Counted from the first letter of the stretch, positions 51,229 through 63,400 are shown. The stretch is DNA of 64,000 bases from Boswellia sacra (GCA_013180625.2 SNVD02006942.1:806001-870000), one strand, 5' to 3'. The notes: a model not told the origin generated them from the letters alone. Made by a program: numbers and translations.

Positions 51229-51950
51229 TAATCCCACAAATTCGTTTGATTCTTCCCACAAGTAGCAAGTCATCATAATAGAGACGAAACAATTTCAAGT
51301 AAGAAGTTATATATATGGACTTGTAACTCACAATATTCGATGTTATTATCACCTTCATAAGGTAAAGTTATTATCAACAATTGGAGTTGTTGCCCCTTTT
51401 TTATTTTCTTAATAGATTTCTCGTGAACAACATAAAGAGCATCCTTAATTTGGCTATATATTTACCAATGGGAACTATGGGGTCCTTCCTGACTTGCTGC
51501 AAAGATACCCTAAGAAAAAAAAAAAGAGTTAAAGAATGCTAAACTTCACTTAACAACATAAAACTGAGATTAGAAATCAGTTATACCATTCCAATGCAAT
51601 TAAACTTTTTCACTAATGCATCACATAAACCTTTTTGTGAGTCAGAACTCACAGTTTCGGAGAAGTTCAAACATGTCCAAAAGTCAATCCTTTGACCATT
51701 GATCACTTACTGCAAAATTGAAGTTGCATAAATTCACCAAACCACAATCTTTGTCCAAAAAAAAAAAAATCGTAAGATAGATTGAAAATAACCGGTAATT
51801 CACCTTCTTCTTCATGTTCCGTTTCCTTAATACAAGTTTAACCATTGCCTCACAGCTGGTTTCATGAAACTTAAGCTGCATTACTTCATCATTATCTAAA
51901 TCATACTCATTCATATCATTAACAATATTTTCAGAACATCTAGAATCCAT
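51229..51950 (-). pseudogene. ARGONAUTE fragment, third copy, fused to a foreign first exon
   Basis: On the minus strand an open frame from 51950 begins MDSRCSENIVNDMNEYDLDN. It continues through DEVMQ straight into the AGO L2 exon LKFHETSCEAMVKLVLRKR, and stops at 51684. The join is at ATGCAG, the sequence that in copy 2 is the intron 3' splice site before this exon. Downstream follow the WTC..NFS exon (about 51700-51600) and the MID exon (51480-51340). The leading part resembles the acidic N-termini of FAR1-related/MULE transposase proteins, but too little is present to be sure. The upstream flank could contain its promoter. Confidence 0.7.
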
Positions 51951-53919
51951 TACTTTTAAAAATATATAAATATTTAAAAAATATCAATTTTAAAAATTTA
52001 TATAACAAAAATTATAAATCACAAAAATAATGATAAAGGTATAAAAAATGGAATACTAAAAATTCGTTTTTGCCAAAATTCTAATAATAATTTAGAATAT
52101 AAAATTCAAGTTAAAACTATAGACATTTCAGAGAAACAAAATAAAATTTTGAAATACAAGATGACAGATGTACAATATGAGATCGTGTTTGAATGGAGTT
52201 GAAACTTGAAAATTGAGACTTAATAAGAATTAAGAGATTGAGAAGAAGAGTGTTAGTAAGAGTTTGAGAGAAAATAAGATTGTAATTGTAAGAGTGAGTT
52301 AAAAGGGGGAAATAAATTTTTGAAGAGGATGGCAAGTAAAGACCTCCACCCACCCTTTTTCTTATAATGCTTTTTTATTATTTTTATTTTATTTTAAATT
52401 TAATTTTTGATAACATGACTAACAAAATCTGTAGAAGTTAAATTGTCATTAATAGAAAGAGATGTTTGATGAATAACGGTTACACTTGTTATTAAAAAAA
52501 AGATGCTAGGTGACTAAAACTAATAAGTGCAATTAAGACTATATTTAATTACGAGACTTGGCATATCTTCCAATTTCAAGTTCAATACAATCTCAACGTC
52601 TCTCCTGTGTATAAAAAGGAGTGAAGTCTGAAGTGCAATCACGTATTTAAAGAGTTAATTGAAAAGGTATTGTAATGATTAAGTTAACCTTTTCTTTTGT
52701 GTGGAAAGACTAAGGAGAGATGGCTTCTAAATTATTATTTGTTACTAAGAAAGCCCATTTTGTTATTTTGGGTATATATTCATTTAAATCTAATGAGTTT
52801 TTTAAATTTAAAATGAACTTATTTTATTAAATGAATTAAAAAAGTAATCTTGCTCATTCATGTTTATTCGTGCTCTTCGTGCTTAGCACAATCCAATCGT
52901 GGTCCATCATACCAAACTTTTAAACCCAATCTAGCCTAATCCTTATTTTATATTGTACCATACCGCTATAATATTCATGTTCATATCACACTTATACTGA
53001 ATGATTTCATGCTGTATAACGTCATACTTGTGCCCGCCCAGCCCCTTTTACATGTCTATATATACCTTTGTCAACAAACATAGCCAATTGGTAGCTGACT
53101 GGTAGACAAATGGAGCTGGTGACCTACCATAGTAATCCAAACACTGCTGAATGTAGGTGAATTAACTCGTCAAACATTATATACAGCATTGGATTGTATT
53201 AATTACTTAAGATTGAATTATATTAGATAGAATGAGATAAGATTTTATAATATATAATATTATATTTAGTTTAGTGTTAAATTACATTATGTTATATATA
53301 ATGATAAAATTAAATAATGTCATTGCATTAATTTAATCATTAATTAATTAAATAATATAAATCTTAATAAATGTTTAATTTTATATTTTAATAATTTAAA
53401 AAATAAAGATGAATAATTTTTAATTAAAATATTATAATCATAGACATAAATATTTAATATATTATTTTAATAATTTAATCGTTAACTATTTGAATTAAAT
53501 AATTTATTTAATTTAAATAATATATTTTAGTTTTTCTTAGGAAGTCATCAGCTTCTGTACCTTTTATGCAGTGGCGGGTTAATATTTCATGAAATAGTCC
53601 TTTTTTTCGCATCTTATACATTATGACCCAATCAAAATAGAAGGTGAAAGCCCATTTTAATTTTGAATTTGATTGATTCTATCCGAACGTGTTTATCCTA
53701 CAACAATAGTTTAGGACGCATAGAATTATAATACAATCGGTTGCTTCTTCAAATGAAAAAAAAAAAAAATCTTCAGTTGAGGAGGAGGCAGAAAGGACAC
53801 AATACTAGCCCTCGAGAAATCCCTAACTTTTTTTTTTTGTTTTTGATACCTAGGACAGATTACTTTCATATTTTTGTTACCTAGGATAGATTACTTTTCC
53901 TTTTCCTATTTCTGTTATA
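51951..53919. other. AT-rich spacer
   Basis: No coding exon is recognised. The part 53180-53530 is extremely AT-rich (ttaataa and atataata repeats) and resembles the AT-rich block near 28300-29030 in composition. The part directly after 51950 would be the 5' flank of the chimeric frame. Confidence 0.4.
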
Positions 53920-53927
53920 TTGATAAA

Positions 53928-54115
53928 GAGAGAGTCTTGGGTGCATCCGTTGCACCACTGACGTGGTGTAGCAAGCTAATGAGATGCACCCAAAGTGGGA
54001 GAGAGAAAAAAGAATTTTTGCTCTCTCTCTCTCTAACTTTGGGTGCATCCTATTGGCTTACTGCATCACGTCATCCCAGACAAGTGGTGCAGCTCATGCA
54101 CCCAAGACTCTGTCG
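53928..54115. mobile_element. Hairpin MITE with possible 8-bp target duplication
   Basis: Two arms of ~70 bases, starting agagtcttgggtgcatcc and ending ggatgcacccaagactct when read toward each other, enclose ~40 bases rich in agagag/ctctct. Nearly the whole element can fold on itself. The 8-mer ttgataaa occurs at 53920-53927 and again at 54116-54123, directly outside the element, which fits an 8-base target duplication as made by hAT-type transposases. The outermost bases pair imperfectly. Confidence 0.8.
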
Positions 54116-54184
54116 TTGATAAAAAAAGCTAATGAAAAATATTGTCAAGGCCACTATCACTATTAGTCTTTTTAATTAGTGAAT

Positions 54185-54374
54185 GTGAGACTATCTCTGA
54201 TCAGTCAAAGGAGATTTAAGATTGTTTCATTGCTTACTTCACATGCGTATTCTGAAATCTATTCGGAGAGTGCTGCACAATCTCATCTAGATACAAGGTA
54301 CCTATCCTATGGCTGTAGGACATGGTACATTGGTATTTGCTTATTAGGTTTTAGTTGAGAAATGAATGGAGCAC
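54185..54374 (+). repeat. 190-bp inverted repeat, left arm
   Basis: The sequence from gtgagactatctctgatcag to gaatggagcac is the reverse complement of 54808-54997. By eye I find one mismatch in 190 bases. No coding frame is evident. Confidence 0.95.
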
Positions 54375-54807
54375 TTTTTATTTATTTATTTTGATTGCAG
54401 ACAATTATTTTCATTCCCTTTACAATCTTATTGAAATATATATGGAATTTGGTTGATACAAATCCATAATGTAATAAGCTTGAAAATGAGCACATCTATT
54501 TACCAGAAATGTCATGCATCAAGAGATGCCAAACTTTATAACCTTATTGAAATAAATATGCCAAATAACACTATCATAAACCTAAGTTCCAACAATTAAT
54601 TTCTCAAATTTGCAATCTGATTGTTAAGTTGTATATGTTAGATGCAATGATTGATTAAGCTTTCTCCACGCTAGCCTAGACTCTTATTTTTTTCGTATAT
54701 TTGCAGCCTTACAATCTCAATCTTATAGTCTGTTTGGGACTACTATGCTGCATGAAAGTATTGTAGGAAAAATTTGTTGTTAGCAGTGCTATAGAAACAA
54801 GTTGAGT
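54375..54807. other. Loop of the inverted repeat, with VPS24-intron-like piece
   Basis: This is the ~430-base spacer between the arms. At about 54645-54710, gttagatgcaatgat and gctttctccac occur in the same order and spacing as in VPS24 intron 4 near 31390-31430, followed by similar tagcct and ttatttttt text. It is probably an old copied piece of that intron. Confidence 0.5.
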
Positions 54808-54997
54808 GTGCTCCATTCATTTCTCAACTAAAACCTAATAAGCAAATACCAATGTACCATGTCCTACAGCCATAGGATAGGTACCTTGTATCTAGATGAG
54901 ATTGTGCAGCACTCTTCGAATAGATTTCAGAATACGCATGTGAAGTAAGCAATGAAACAATCTTAAATCTCCTTTGACTGATCAGAGATAGTCTCAC
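54808..54997 (-). repeat. 190-bp inverted repeat, right arm
   Basis: This is the right arm of the inverted repeat described at 54185-54374, of equal length. Confidence 0.95.
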
Positions 54998-55014
54998 TCT
55001 ACGCTATTGAAAAG

Positions 55015-55860
55015 CTATGGATATGTGTTTGGTAAATATGATTTTTAAAAGTTAATTTTTAACTAAAAACACATAAATATAAAAAGTTTTTTTTAAATAT
55101 TATTAAAAATTGAATCTAAATTTACATTATTATATAAATAACAAATTATTAGCAAAATAATTTTAAAATGAATATATATTTAATAATTTATTATTCAAAA
55201 TAATAAAATAAAAAATTGAAAATCTTCCACTAAACATTAGATGCTACTAGCTGCCGACCATCGTCAAAGTCATGTGTCGGTGACACCACCAACACCTTCA
55301 AACGTGTCATTGTTTGCTCTTTTTGAATCCATCATTGTCCCCTCCATTCTGGCCTTTGATCAATAGAGATCTAATGGTAAACGTTTCGACCAACGATGAG
55401 TATGTAGGTGGTGGTGGTGGTGGTGGTGTCGCAAAGCGCCCCTTCAATAGTTGCCGATGGTCGGCAACGGCTGATGGCCAACAACTGCAGTGGCTTCTCC
55501 AGTAATTTTTTTTGGAAGATTTATTTTTAAAAAAAATATATTCTTAAATAAAAGTTTAATTTACTAAATAAATAATTTAAACTTTTAATATATATATATA
55601 AGGGTATTTTTGGATTTGTATTATTTTATAGGGATAATTTTAGTATTTTGATTGATTCAAAAGTTTTACTTTTCAAAATAAGATTTAAAAAAGTTGTATT
55701 TTACCTATTTTTACAATCCAATATAAAAATATATTCTCCAAATAACAATTCCTTGAACAATCAATTTTCAAAATGTTTATCAAACACAAAAATAACAATA
55801 GGTAGTAGTAAAAGCTAAAAGTTACTGTACAACAGCACAATCAAATGCACACTTAATCTT
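55015..55860. mobile_element. Candidate non-autonomous element with GC-rich core and GGT repeat
   Basis: AT-rich ends carrying tgtgtttggtaaa (left) and its near inverse tttatcaaacaca (right) enclose a GC-rich core. The core contains a (GGT)n run at about 55410-55430 and gatggtcggcaacgg phrases. It resembles the 33.0-33.95 kb segment. The right end, read on the minus strand, has gtgtgcatttgattgtgctg, a phrase type seen at hAT-like MITE ends. Borders are approximate. Confidence 0.4.
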
Positions 55861-55879
55861 TGTATGTGTAAAAAGAAAG

Positions 55880-56110
55880 AAAAACATGGGAGAAAATGTC
55901 CCTAACTGAGAAGGAACATGGGAGAAAATGAGAGAAAATGTCCCTATATTGTCATAGTTTTTTTTTTTTTTTTTTTTTTTTAAATAGGTGCTAATCTATT
56001 TATAAACTAAAGTATTGCTATCAGTAACCCTGTTCCATTCCATTCCGATAATTACCTGATTTGTTCTTCTTCTACGTACGGTGCTCTGAATCATAGTAAC
56101 ACTTCAGTTG
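55880..56110 (+). repeat. Copy of the VPS24 3' UTR region
   Basis: It resembles 32335-32485, just after the VPS24 stop codon. The block aacatgggagaaaatgtc is shared, then ctatttgtaaactaaa-like text, gttgctatc-like text, ctgattgttct-like text, ctacgt and gaatcatagt, all in order. A ~26-base T run lies in the middle (55951-55980). It belongs to a dispersed, decayed VPS24 duplicate. Confidence 0.65.
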
Positions 56111-56362
56111 GTATAATTCGATCTCATTCCATTCAAGGAAAACACTTTCAACCTTACCATCACACTAACTCCTCACTTGACTTTAAAAAACACAAAGTTT
56201 ATTATTTATTATAGTACTGGCTTTAAGGAATTAAACTAAAAAAATCACTTGAAACCTAACTTTCAAACGCTACACCACGCCCAACACTTTAGTCGTCACC
56301 ACCCCCTGAAACACTTAAGTTTTATTTGTTTTCTGCAAAGTATTTTTGTTAAAGCAAAATTG

Positions 56363-56638
56363 ATGGCCGGAATTGTGGCGATCTTCGATTTTGACAACGC
56401 CGTTATTGACTGTGATAGCAATAATTGGGTTGTCGATGAGTTGGGTGCTACAAAGTTGTTCAATGAACGCCTCCCCACCATGCCCTGGAACTCTCTCATG
56501 GTATACACTACCTGCCATTACATGTTTTGTTATTGAGTTTGATTTTTGTTTCGGATGTGAATTGAGGATCGTTAGTGAATAGTGATGCTAACTTGTCCTT
56601 CGTGAAGACAATTTTGGAACATTTTGGACTAAAAGGGT
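56363..56638 (+). pseudogene. Truncated HAD-family pyrophosphatase/phosphatase (PPsPase1/PHOSPHO1-like)
   Basis: The first exon, 56363-56500, starts MAGIVAIFDFDNAVIDCDSN and goes on NWVVDELGATKLF and LPTMPWNSLM with an intact GT donor. That is the N-terminus of plant phosphate-starvation inorganic pyrophosphatase / thiamine-phosphate-phosphatase-like proteins, although the HAD motif is DFDNA rather than the usual DFDKT. The ~35 residues expected next are missing. GCELRIVS appears at 56554-56577, then a stop and frameshift, then SDANLSFVKTILEHFGLKG and another stop. The catalytic second half of the protein is absent. The first exon still reads through, so a short transcript is possible, but no working enzyme. 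Confidence 0.82.
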
Positions 56639-59600
56639 GATTTTTTTTTTTTTATAAGCTTGAATAAGTCTTAATTAAACTGAAATATAGATAGACATGA
56701 ATATAAAATTCTGAATGATATACTTATTTTTTTATTTTAATATTTGAATTGAAATATTTGAAAACTAATGATTTATATTTGTATATCCCTATTTATACTT
56801 ATTATTTTCACTTATGATTTTATTTTATATTGTAAAAATATGTGCATACTAGAATTTATAATGAATTTAATTTTTTTAAATATGTATAATTAAGTTAAAA
56901 ATGTTTTTTTAAAGAATTTTATATATAAAGAAGCTAAATCACCATAAAACAATTTTTGAAATATATAAAAAAATCATATTTTAAAATTAGAAATAAATAA
57001 TAATATTTCAAAATTAAAATACTAGTTTATATATAAATCGATCATAAATAAATTTTATAAAGACGTTTAAGAGGATTAGAGAAGTAATAACTTATTCAAA
57101 TATTTGCATTCAGATAAAAGTTAAAATTTTTTTATTTCTTTTTTAAATAAAAATATCTTAGATTAAGTCTTAAATAAAAAAATTAAATAATCCGTTCCAC
57201 TTGGCAGTAGATTGGAAGTTTACAAGTGTCAAGTTCGAGTTTAAGCACTAACAAATTTCATAATCAACCTATTGGGAGCATGACGGACGGCCCTTGTGCG
57301 AAAGGCCTTTTCATACTTTTAATAATGGTGTGTACATGGACCATGTTATTCAACCATCACAGGCAATCTTTTTTCTTTTTTGCACCATTTGGGTGATCAG
57401 CACAACGACATATTAGCTTATGATGTGTCAATATCGGGCTGGATTTCTGGTCCGTTTTATTAAGGTCCACGGCAGGCTCGTAAGCCATGCAAAATGGCTT
57501 GTGGGCTTAAACTTTTCTGTGTTTGGTCATAGTGGATACAAGTAATCTTCTGAGCCAAGGGTTTTTTTTTATTTTTTTTTTCAGTGGATTCTTAATTAAA
57601 AATAATGAAGAGGGTACTAATTTGTGGTGAAAGTGGAGGACAATTTCTCCCATAAAATAACCGTGGAACTTGGCGAATCTCCACTTTCTAAGAATTGTAG
57701 AGTAGTTGATAAGCCCAAATCAAAAGCAGTTGATTGATTTGGGTCAATCTTAGCATGATATTCAGAACTTGGCGGGAAAAATCACCAAGAAGGAGTGAAG
57801 TGATAAAGCTGCCCTTGAATTTGAAAGGCATAACATTCACAACAACTCCCGATAGGATGGACTTGAGAGTTGAGACCTTCCTAAATTGAATTGAAGACAG
57901 TTGAATGGTTTTTTGGGTGTCTGGACAAGCAAAGCAAAACCAAACAAAACAGTCAGGTAGGTTTTATACTGACCCAGCCTGGTTTGGTCGGCTTTTAAAG
58001 TCGTGTCAATTGTCATGGTTTGTTTTGAGCACTTTGCCGTCTCCAAAAGTTCAAAACTTTTTTTTTGAACATTCTAGATGGAAGTTGTTCACCTTCACCT
58101 ATTTCTATAAATTTATACATAACAACACAATCTACAACATCTTGTTCCATTATGACTTGGTTATATTCCATTTCGACTTGTTTCATTATTGACTTGGTTA
58201 GATTCCATTAGGACTTGTTTACTCAAATCTCAATCCCAAATTCTGTTAATTAAAACTCATTTTAATTCTTTTTAGCAAGGTAGAGGAGCCACCATTTGCA
58301 GGCTTTGGTCATAGTCATAGATTTGGTGTGAAGCATTTTGATCATCCATAAAACGAAATGGACTTACCTTTTGCAGATCTTGCGCATAAAAAGCAACAAT
58401 TTTGCTTTGCTTATCTTTGCTTTTGCTTCGCTATTTCTAAAGGGTTTAACGTTGTGAATACTACTTTCTTCACGTTTTAAACCCACAAATTACAAAACCA
58501 ATTTCCACGTTCACTTTACTTTGCATTGTTTTTGTTGAGCGTGTACGTGTGCGTGTGCTTGTGTGGTCGTTTCACTACTTCTGATTATTTCATTTTCAGC
58601 CATGCCGCCCATGCTATGCATCTGCCTTTTTATCACACAAACCCAGAAAACGTTGCGCTTTAACTGCCATTTGCTTCACATTTATTTGGATTCCAAGCAT
58701 TCTATATACATTTCATAATCATTTCCAAAGATTTTACTTCCCTTTTGGACCTACCTTAACCATCACCATTGCTACTTGTAATCATTTTCACACTATCAAA
58801 CTTTGCTGGCAATCACTCATCATTTTCGAATGAATAAAAGTAATACCCCTTCTAATAGGATTCCAACCTACAAACTGTTAATTAACAACCAACTGCTCCA
58901 ACGCTAAACTATTCAAATAATTTATAAAATGAGATTATTCAAAAATATAATAAACATAAATATCTAATGCTAAGATCCCACATTGAATTTTTTTGTATAG
59001 AATAAAAACTAAAAGTTTTTGTGATTGTTTGTAGATAATATTAAAAAAGAAAGAAAAAAATTGTGTGAAAATAATAAAATAGAGGGGGTTTTGGTTGGTT
59101 GTGGACTTTGGGGTAGAGCAGATAAGTGGGTCCAAATTTGTCCAAGTCACAATGGAAGATTGAGTAAAGACAAGTCAATGAGGGTTTTGATTGTTTTTCT
59201 GAAGTGGGTTCCATTTCATCACATTATTTGCTTCTGTAATCTGTGCAATGTGCATAGAGTTTTTAAGGTATTGATGTCTTGCACGCCAAACGCTGCCTTC
59301 AGAAATCAAAATCAAAATCTTCTCACTCGCAATCACATTTCTAACCAACCACCTTTTTCTCCTTTCTTTTCCCTTTTCTTTTCCCTTTTTCAATATTATT
59401 GCCTAGCCATGGGTATTTTTTGTTCTGGGTATCTTATATTAGGCGAAATTAATGAAATTTAGCATGGTATAAAGTCATTGAATGCCCTTTCCCCTGCTTG
59501 CTATTCAGAATATAAAGAGTCTTTCATGAAGAAGAATAGCAGATTTAGCTTTCTTGTACAGAAACTTCGTACAAGTAATGCTTTTGAAACCATATTTGAT

Positions 59601-60360
59601 ATCCTAAAAGACAACATCTACTGTTAACTTTCTTTGCAAATCAATCTACAACAACAATATTTTATTAAGTATAGCATTGCTGCCTAGTCCTGAGCTTTCA
59701 AGACAAGTTATTTCTATAAAATTTAATGTTTGGATAGAGTGTATGAAAAAATTTCCAATTGCTTGGTTCTAAGAAATTTCTGATTAGTATGACGAAACTA
59801 CCATCATGAGTTGGTTCATTTCAGGTCTCTCTCAATTAACTTTTTCTCAGAATAAATGAAAGTGAAACAAAACAGAAAATTGCTTAACTTCACTAGTGAC
59901 AATATTGTATCTTTTAATTAAGATGCAATTAAACAAAATCATATTTTATAATAATGGCTATGATATCAAGTAGTTTAACCGATAAGATATCTTTTTAAAA
60001 GTTTAACAATTCTAGATATCAAATCCCCTTTTACATTTTACTAACTAAAAGTTGTTAAAATAGGGATAAGAAATATTGGATTTGATTTCCAAGATGAGAT
60101 GGTCAATAATTATGAAAGTTACAGCAAATACAAGCAAAATTCATGATTAAAACTTGTCATGAAAGGCATGTTTTGTTAGTAGTTGAGGTAGAAGCTTTAA
60201 TTCCACCACAGTTGATGATTACATGAGGAGTAAATGAAATGGTTCAAAGAGAGAAAAAGAATGGTTAAAAAGCAGAGAAAAAGCATATAGTAAGTTTACC
60301 ATATATAATGAATAATAATTTATCATTAGATAAAGAACTTGGCAGTTAACTTCCTCTTCA
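56639..60360. other. Spacer upstream of the SCPL gene
   Basis: No intact gene is visible. At 57325-57400, text like aatggtgtg...ttattcaac.atcaca matches the VPS24 flank near 32525-32575, so the VPS24 duplicate continues here beyond the pyrophosphatase insert. An open stretch at 59025-59462 has no recognisable domain and low-complexity KKERKK and FSLFFSLF ends; I do not annotate it. Confidence 0.45.
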
Positions 60361-60405
60361 AACTCTCTCTCTCTTTCCTTTCCTTTTCTTTACTTTTATT
60401 GAGTC

Positions 60406-60413
60406 TATAAAAT
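60406..60413 (+). promoter_or_regulatory. TATA box of the SCPL gene
   Basis: TATAAAAT lies 75 bases before the ATG at 60481. It is preceded by a CT-rich tract (60363-60395), a common plant core-promoter arrangement. Confidence 0.65.
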
Positions 60414-60480
60414 CCTTACAAGTCCTGCACTTATTTCCATACACAAAACAAATCAGCTACTTTGAAGCCTGCCTGCAACA

Positions 60481-63400
60481 ATGGCATCACCAGCTTTCTT
60501 CTCTCTTTTTCTTCTCACCCTCATTTCTTCATCACCATTCTCATTTGCTGCTCGTCCACCAAGCAACAAAGTCACCCTATCTTCAACTGACTTATTGCCA
60601 AAACTTCAGGCGGAGAAGCTCATAAGAGAGCTCAACTTGTTCCCCGGAAATGATATCAACACAAACACTGGGGCAGCTGTTGAAAAGAATGCTTCAGTTT
60701 TGGCTGCAAACCTTGTTGAAAAGCAATTCAATTTCCATCCTATAGGTCCTGGTCCTTCTATTCAAGAGTTTGGTCACCATGCTGGGTACTACAGGCTTCC
60801 TCATACTCAAGCCGCAAGGTACGTATGAGCATGACATGAAATTTACATCAGAATTTGCATACATTTTGCAGTTTTGTTATGGGATCCTTTTGTCGGTATA
60901 TAAAGTTTTGGTTAATGGTGAAGTAAGGAATAAAAGTGGGTGCTTTTAGCAATTGCTTCTACAATTTCACAAGGCTGATATTCTTCAGCTATTCACAACA
61001 CAATTAACGTTATCTAAACTTTTCTTTGCTTGTCTTGAATATCACAATTTGATGTCCAAGTTGTTTAGACTTTGATGGAAGGGAAATGCAGCCTGAGCAT
61101 TTCCGGAACAGAACATGCATATCTTGCTAACTATATCTTCTTGTTTCTGAATTTTTCCAAAAATTAGGAATTACCCTTTACTTCAGAATTGGTTTTGATG
61201 CAAAACATTTTACTAACATGATGTTCTTTCAACAAATGGTTCTGCTAAACATGGACCACCCAAGTAATTAATTTTTTTTAATGCGTGTAACAAAGACAAA
61301 TCTTTTATCTGGATTATAGAGTCAGTGATGCGTCATAATCCTATCAATAAAGCTGTACAATTCTATAGTTGAACATTAACGGAGTATCATATAAAATGAC
61401 ATGCGTCATCATGCTTGTTTATCTGTTCTGTGCTGTATAATGTACGATTTGCTTGTAATACAATCAATGCTGTTATATAGGGAATCTTGTACACTGTTTG
61501 CAGGCAAAACTGACTCTGTTTATTTCCAATAACTTGCAGAATGTTTTACTTTTTCTTTGAATCAAGAAACAGTAAGAAAGATCCTGTTGTTATTTGGCTG
61601 ACTGGAGGGCCTGGATGTAGCAGTGAACTTGCTTTGTTTTACGAAAATGGTCCTTTTCATATTGCAAACAACATGTCCCTTCTCTGGAATGACTATGGCT
61701 GGGACAAGGTATCATAGTCTTTTCACTTTATGTAATTTTAGTTAACTAAGTTTGAGACTTCAATACTCTTTTCCACCAACAGCTAGAAGCTCTGTCCATG
61801 ATATTACTTTCTTGCTTCAAATTGTTGAGTTATCACTTTCTTAAAATTTTAGGTTTGTAGATATGGACTTTAACTCTAAGATTTGAGTTTTTAATATATA
61901 TTTTTAAATGTATTTGTAACACAGACCAAACCTGAAATGATTGGTGAATCAATACAGTTTTGATACCATGTTTTTTTTTTTTTTTACTTAAACCTATAGA
62001 CGTGAGCTTTAAGTCTCTTAGCAAGTTTCAATACATATCAATAGAAGAAGTTTTCGCTACCCACTTTAAGGTCGTTTTTTAATGAATATTAATTTCTGTG
62101 TTCTGTGCACTGTGCTTGGCAGGCATCAAACCTTCTGTTTGTTGACCAGCCTGTTGGGACAGGTTTCAGCTATACTTCAGATGAGAATGACATTCGTCAT
62201 GATGAAGATGGTGTTAGCAACGATTTGTATGACTTCCTGCAGGTCCACTTTGTCTCCACTCTTTAACTGCATAAATATAGAGTTTGTGAATAGAGAATAT
62301 TTTACTTAGCCAGTTATTTCCCTGGATATTAGGCATTTTTCGGGGCGCATCCTGAGTTTGCTAAGAATGACTTTTACATAACTGGGGAATCTTATGCTGG
62401 GCACTACATTCCTGCTTTTGCTGCTCGGGTTCACCGCGGAAACAAAGCAAAGGAGGGAATTCCTGTCAACTTGAAGGTATCTCTCAATATTTTTGTGTAC
62501 GTCTTCCAAATTTAAGTTGCTTCAACTTGAAATCCATTATCTCTCAATAGTAAGTTAATCTAATTATAAATGGTTGAATCAGGGATTTGCTATTGGTAAT
62601 GGTTTGACTCATCCTGCAATCCAATACAAAGCATATCCAGACTATGCTTTGAACGCGAGGTTGATTAAACAATCCGATTATGATGATATCCAGAAGTTGA
62701 TTCCAAGGTGTGATCAAGCAATTAAAACCTGCGGTAAGAATTCTTATCTCCTTAAGTTGGAATTCAATTTCTATTCCATTCATTCCATACTTCTGTTACC
62801 AGTAAATCATTTTGAACTACAATGTCAGATTCTGATGGTGGAGATGCTTGTGCCGCTTCATATGTCGTTTGTAACCACATATTTAACAAAATCATGAGCA
62901 TTGCTGGAGATGTAAATGTAAGAAAGAACCAAACATTCATCCTAGTTTTTGCTGAGAGTCTTATGTTAGGAAGCAACACAAAAAGAAGTTCAATTCTAAT
63001 TCTGTCTTTTTGTATCATTGGTCTGCAGTACTATGATATTAGAAAGAAATGTGAGGGAGACATATGCTACAACTTCTCAAACATGGAGACATTCTTGAAC
63101 CAGAAATCAGTCAGGGATGCCCTGGGAGTAGGAAACATAGACTTTGTTTCATGCAGCAGTAGAGTATATGAAGCCATGCTTGTGGACTGGATGAGGAACC
63201 TTGAAGTTGGAATTCCAGCTCTTCTTGAGGATGGTATCCGGGTGCTTGTATATGCAGGGGAGTATGACCTTATATGCAACTGGCTTGGTAAGCCTCTTAT
63301 GTTCAACCAAAAGTCCCTCAATTCATCAAAATCTTTTCAAATCGTTAATAATCTTGGTCTACATTAATTTCAACAGGAAATTCAAAGTGGGTTCATGCCA

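Noticed and set aside
59025..59462. 145-codon open frame on the plus strand
   Set aside because: It has no recognisable domain, basic and aromatic low-complexity ends, and no TATA or splice context that would support it. Chance opening is more likely.
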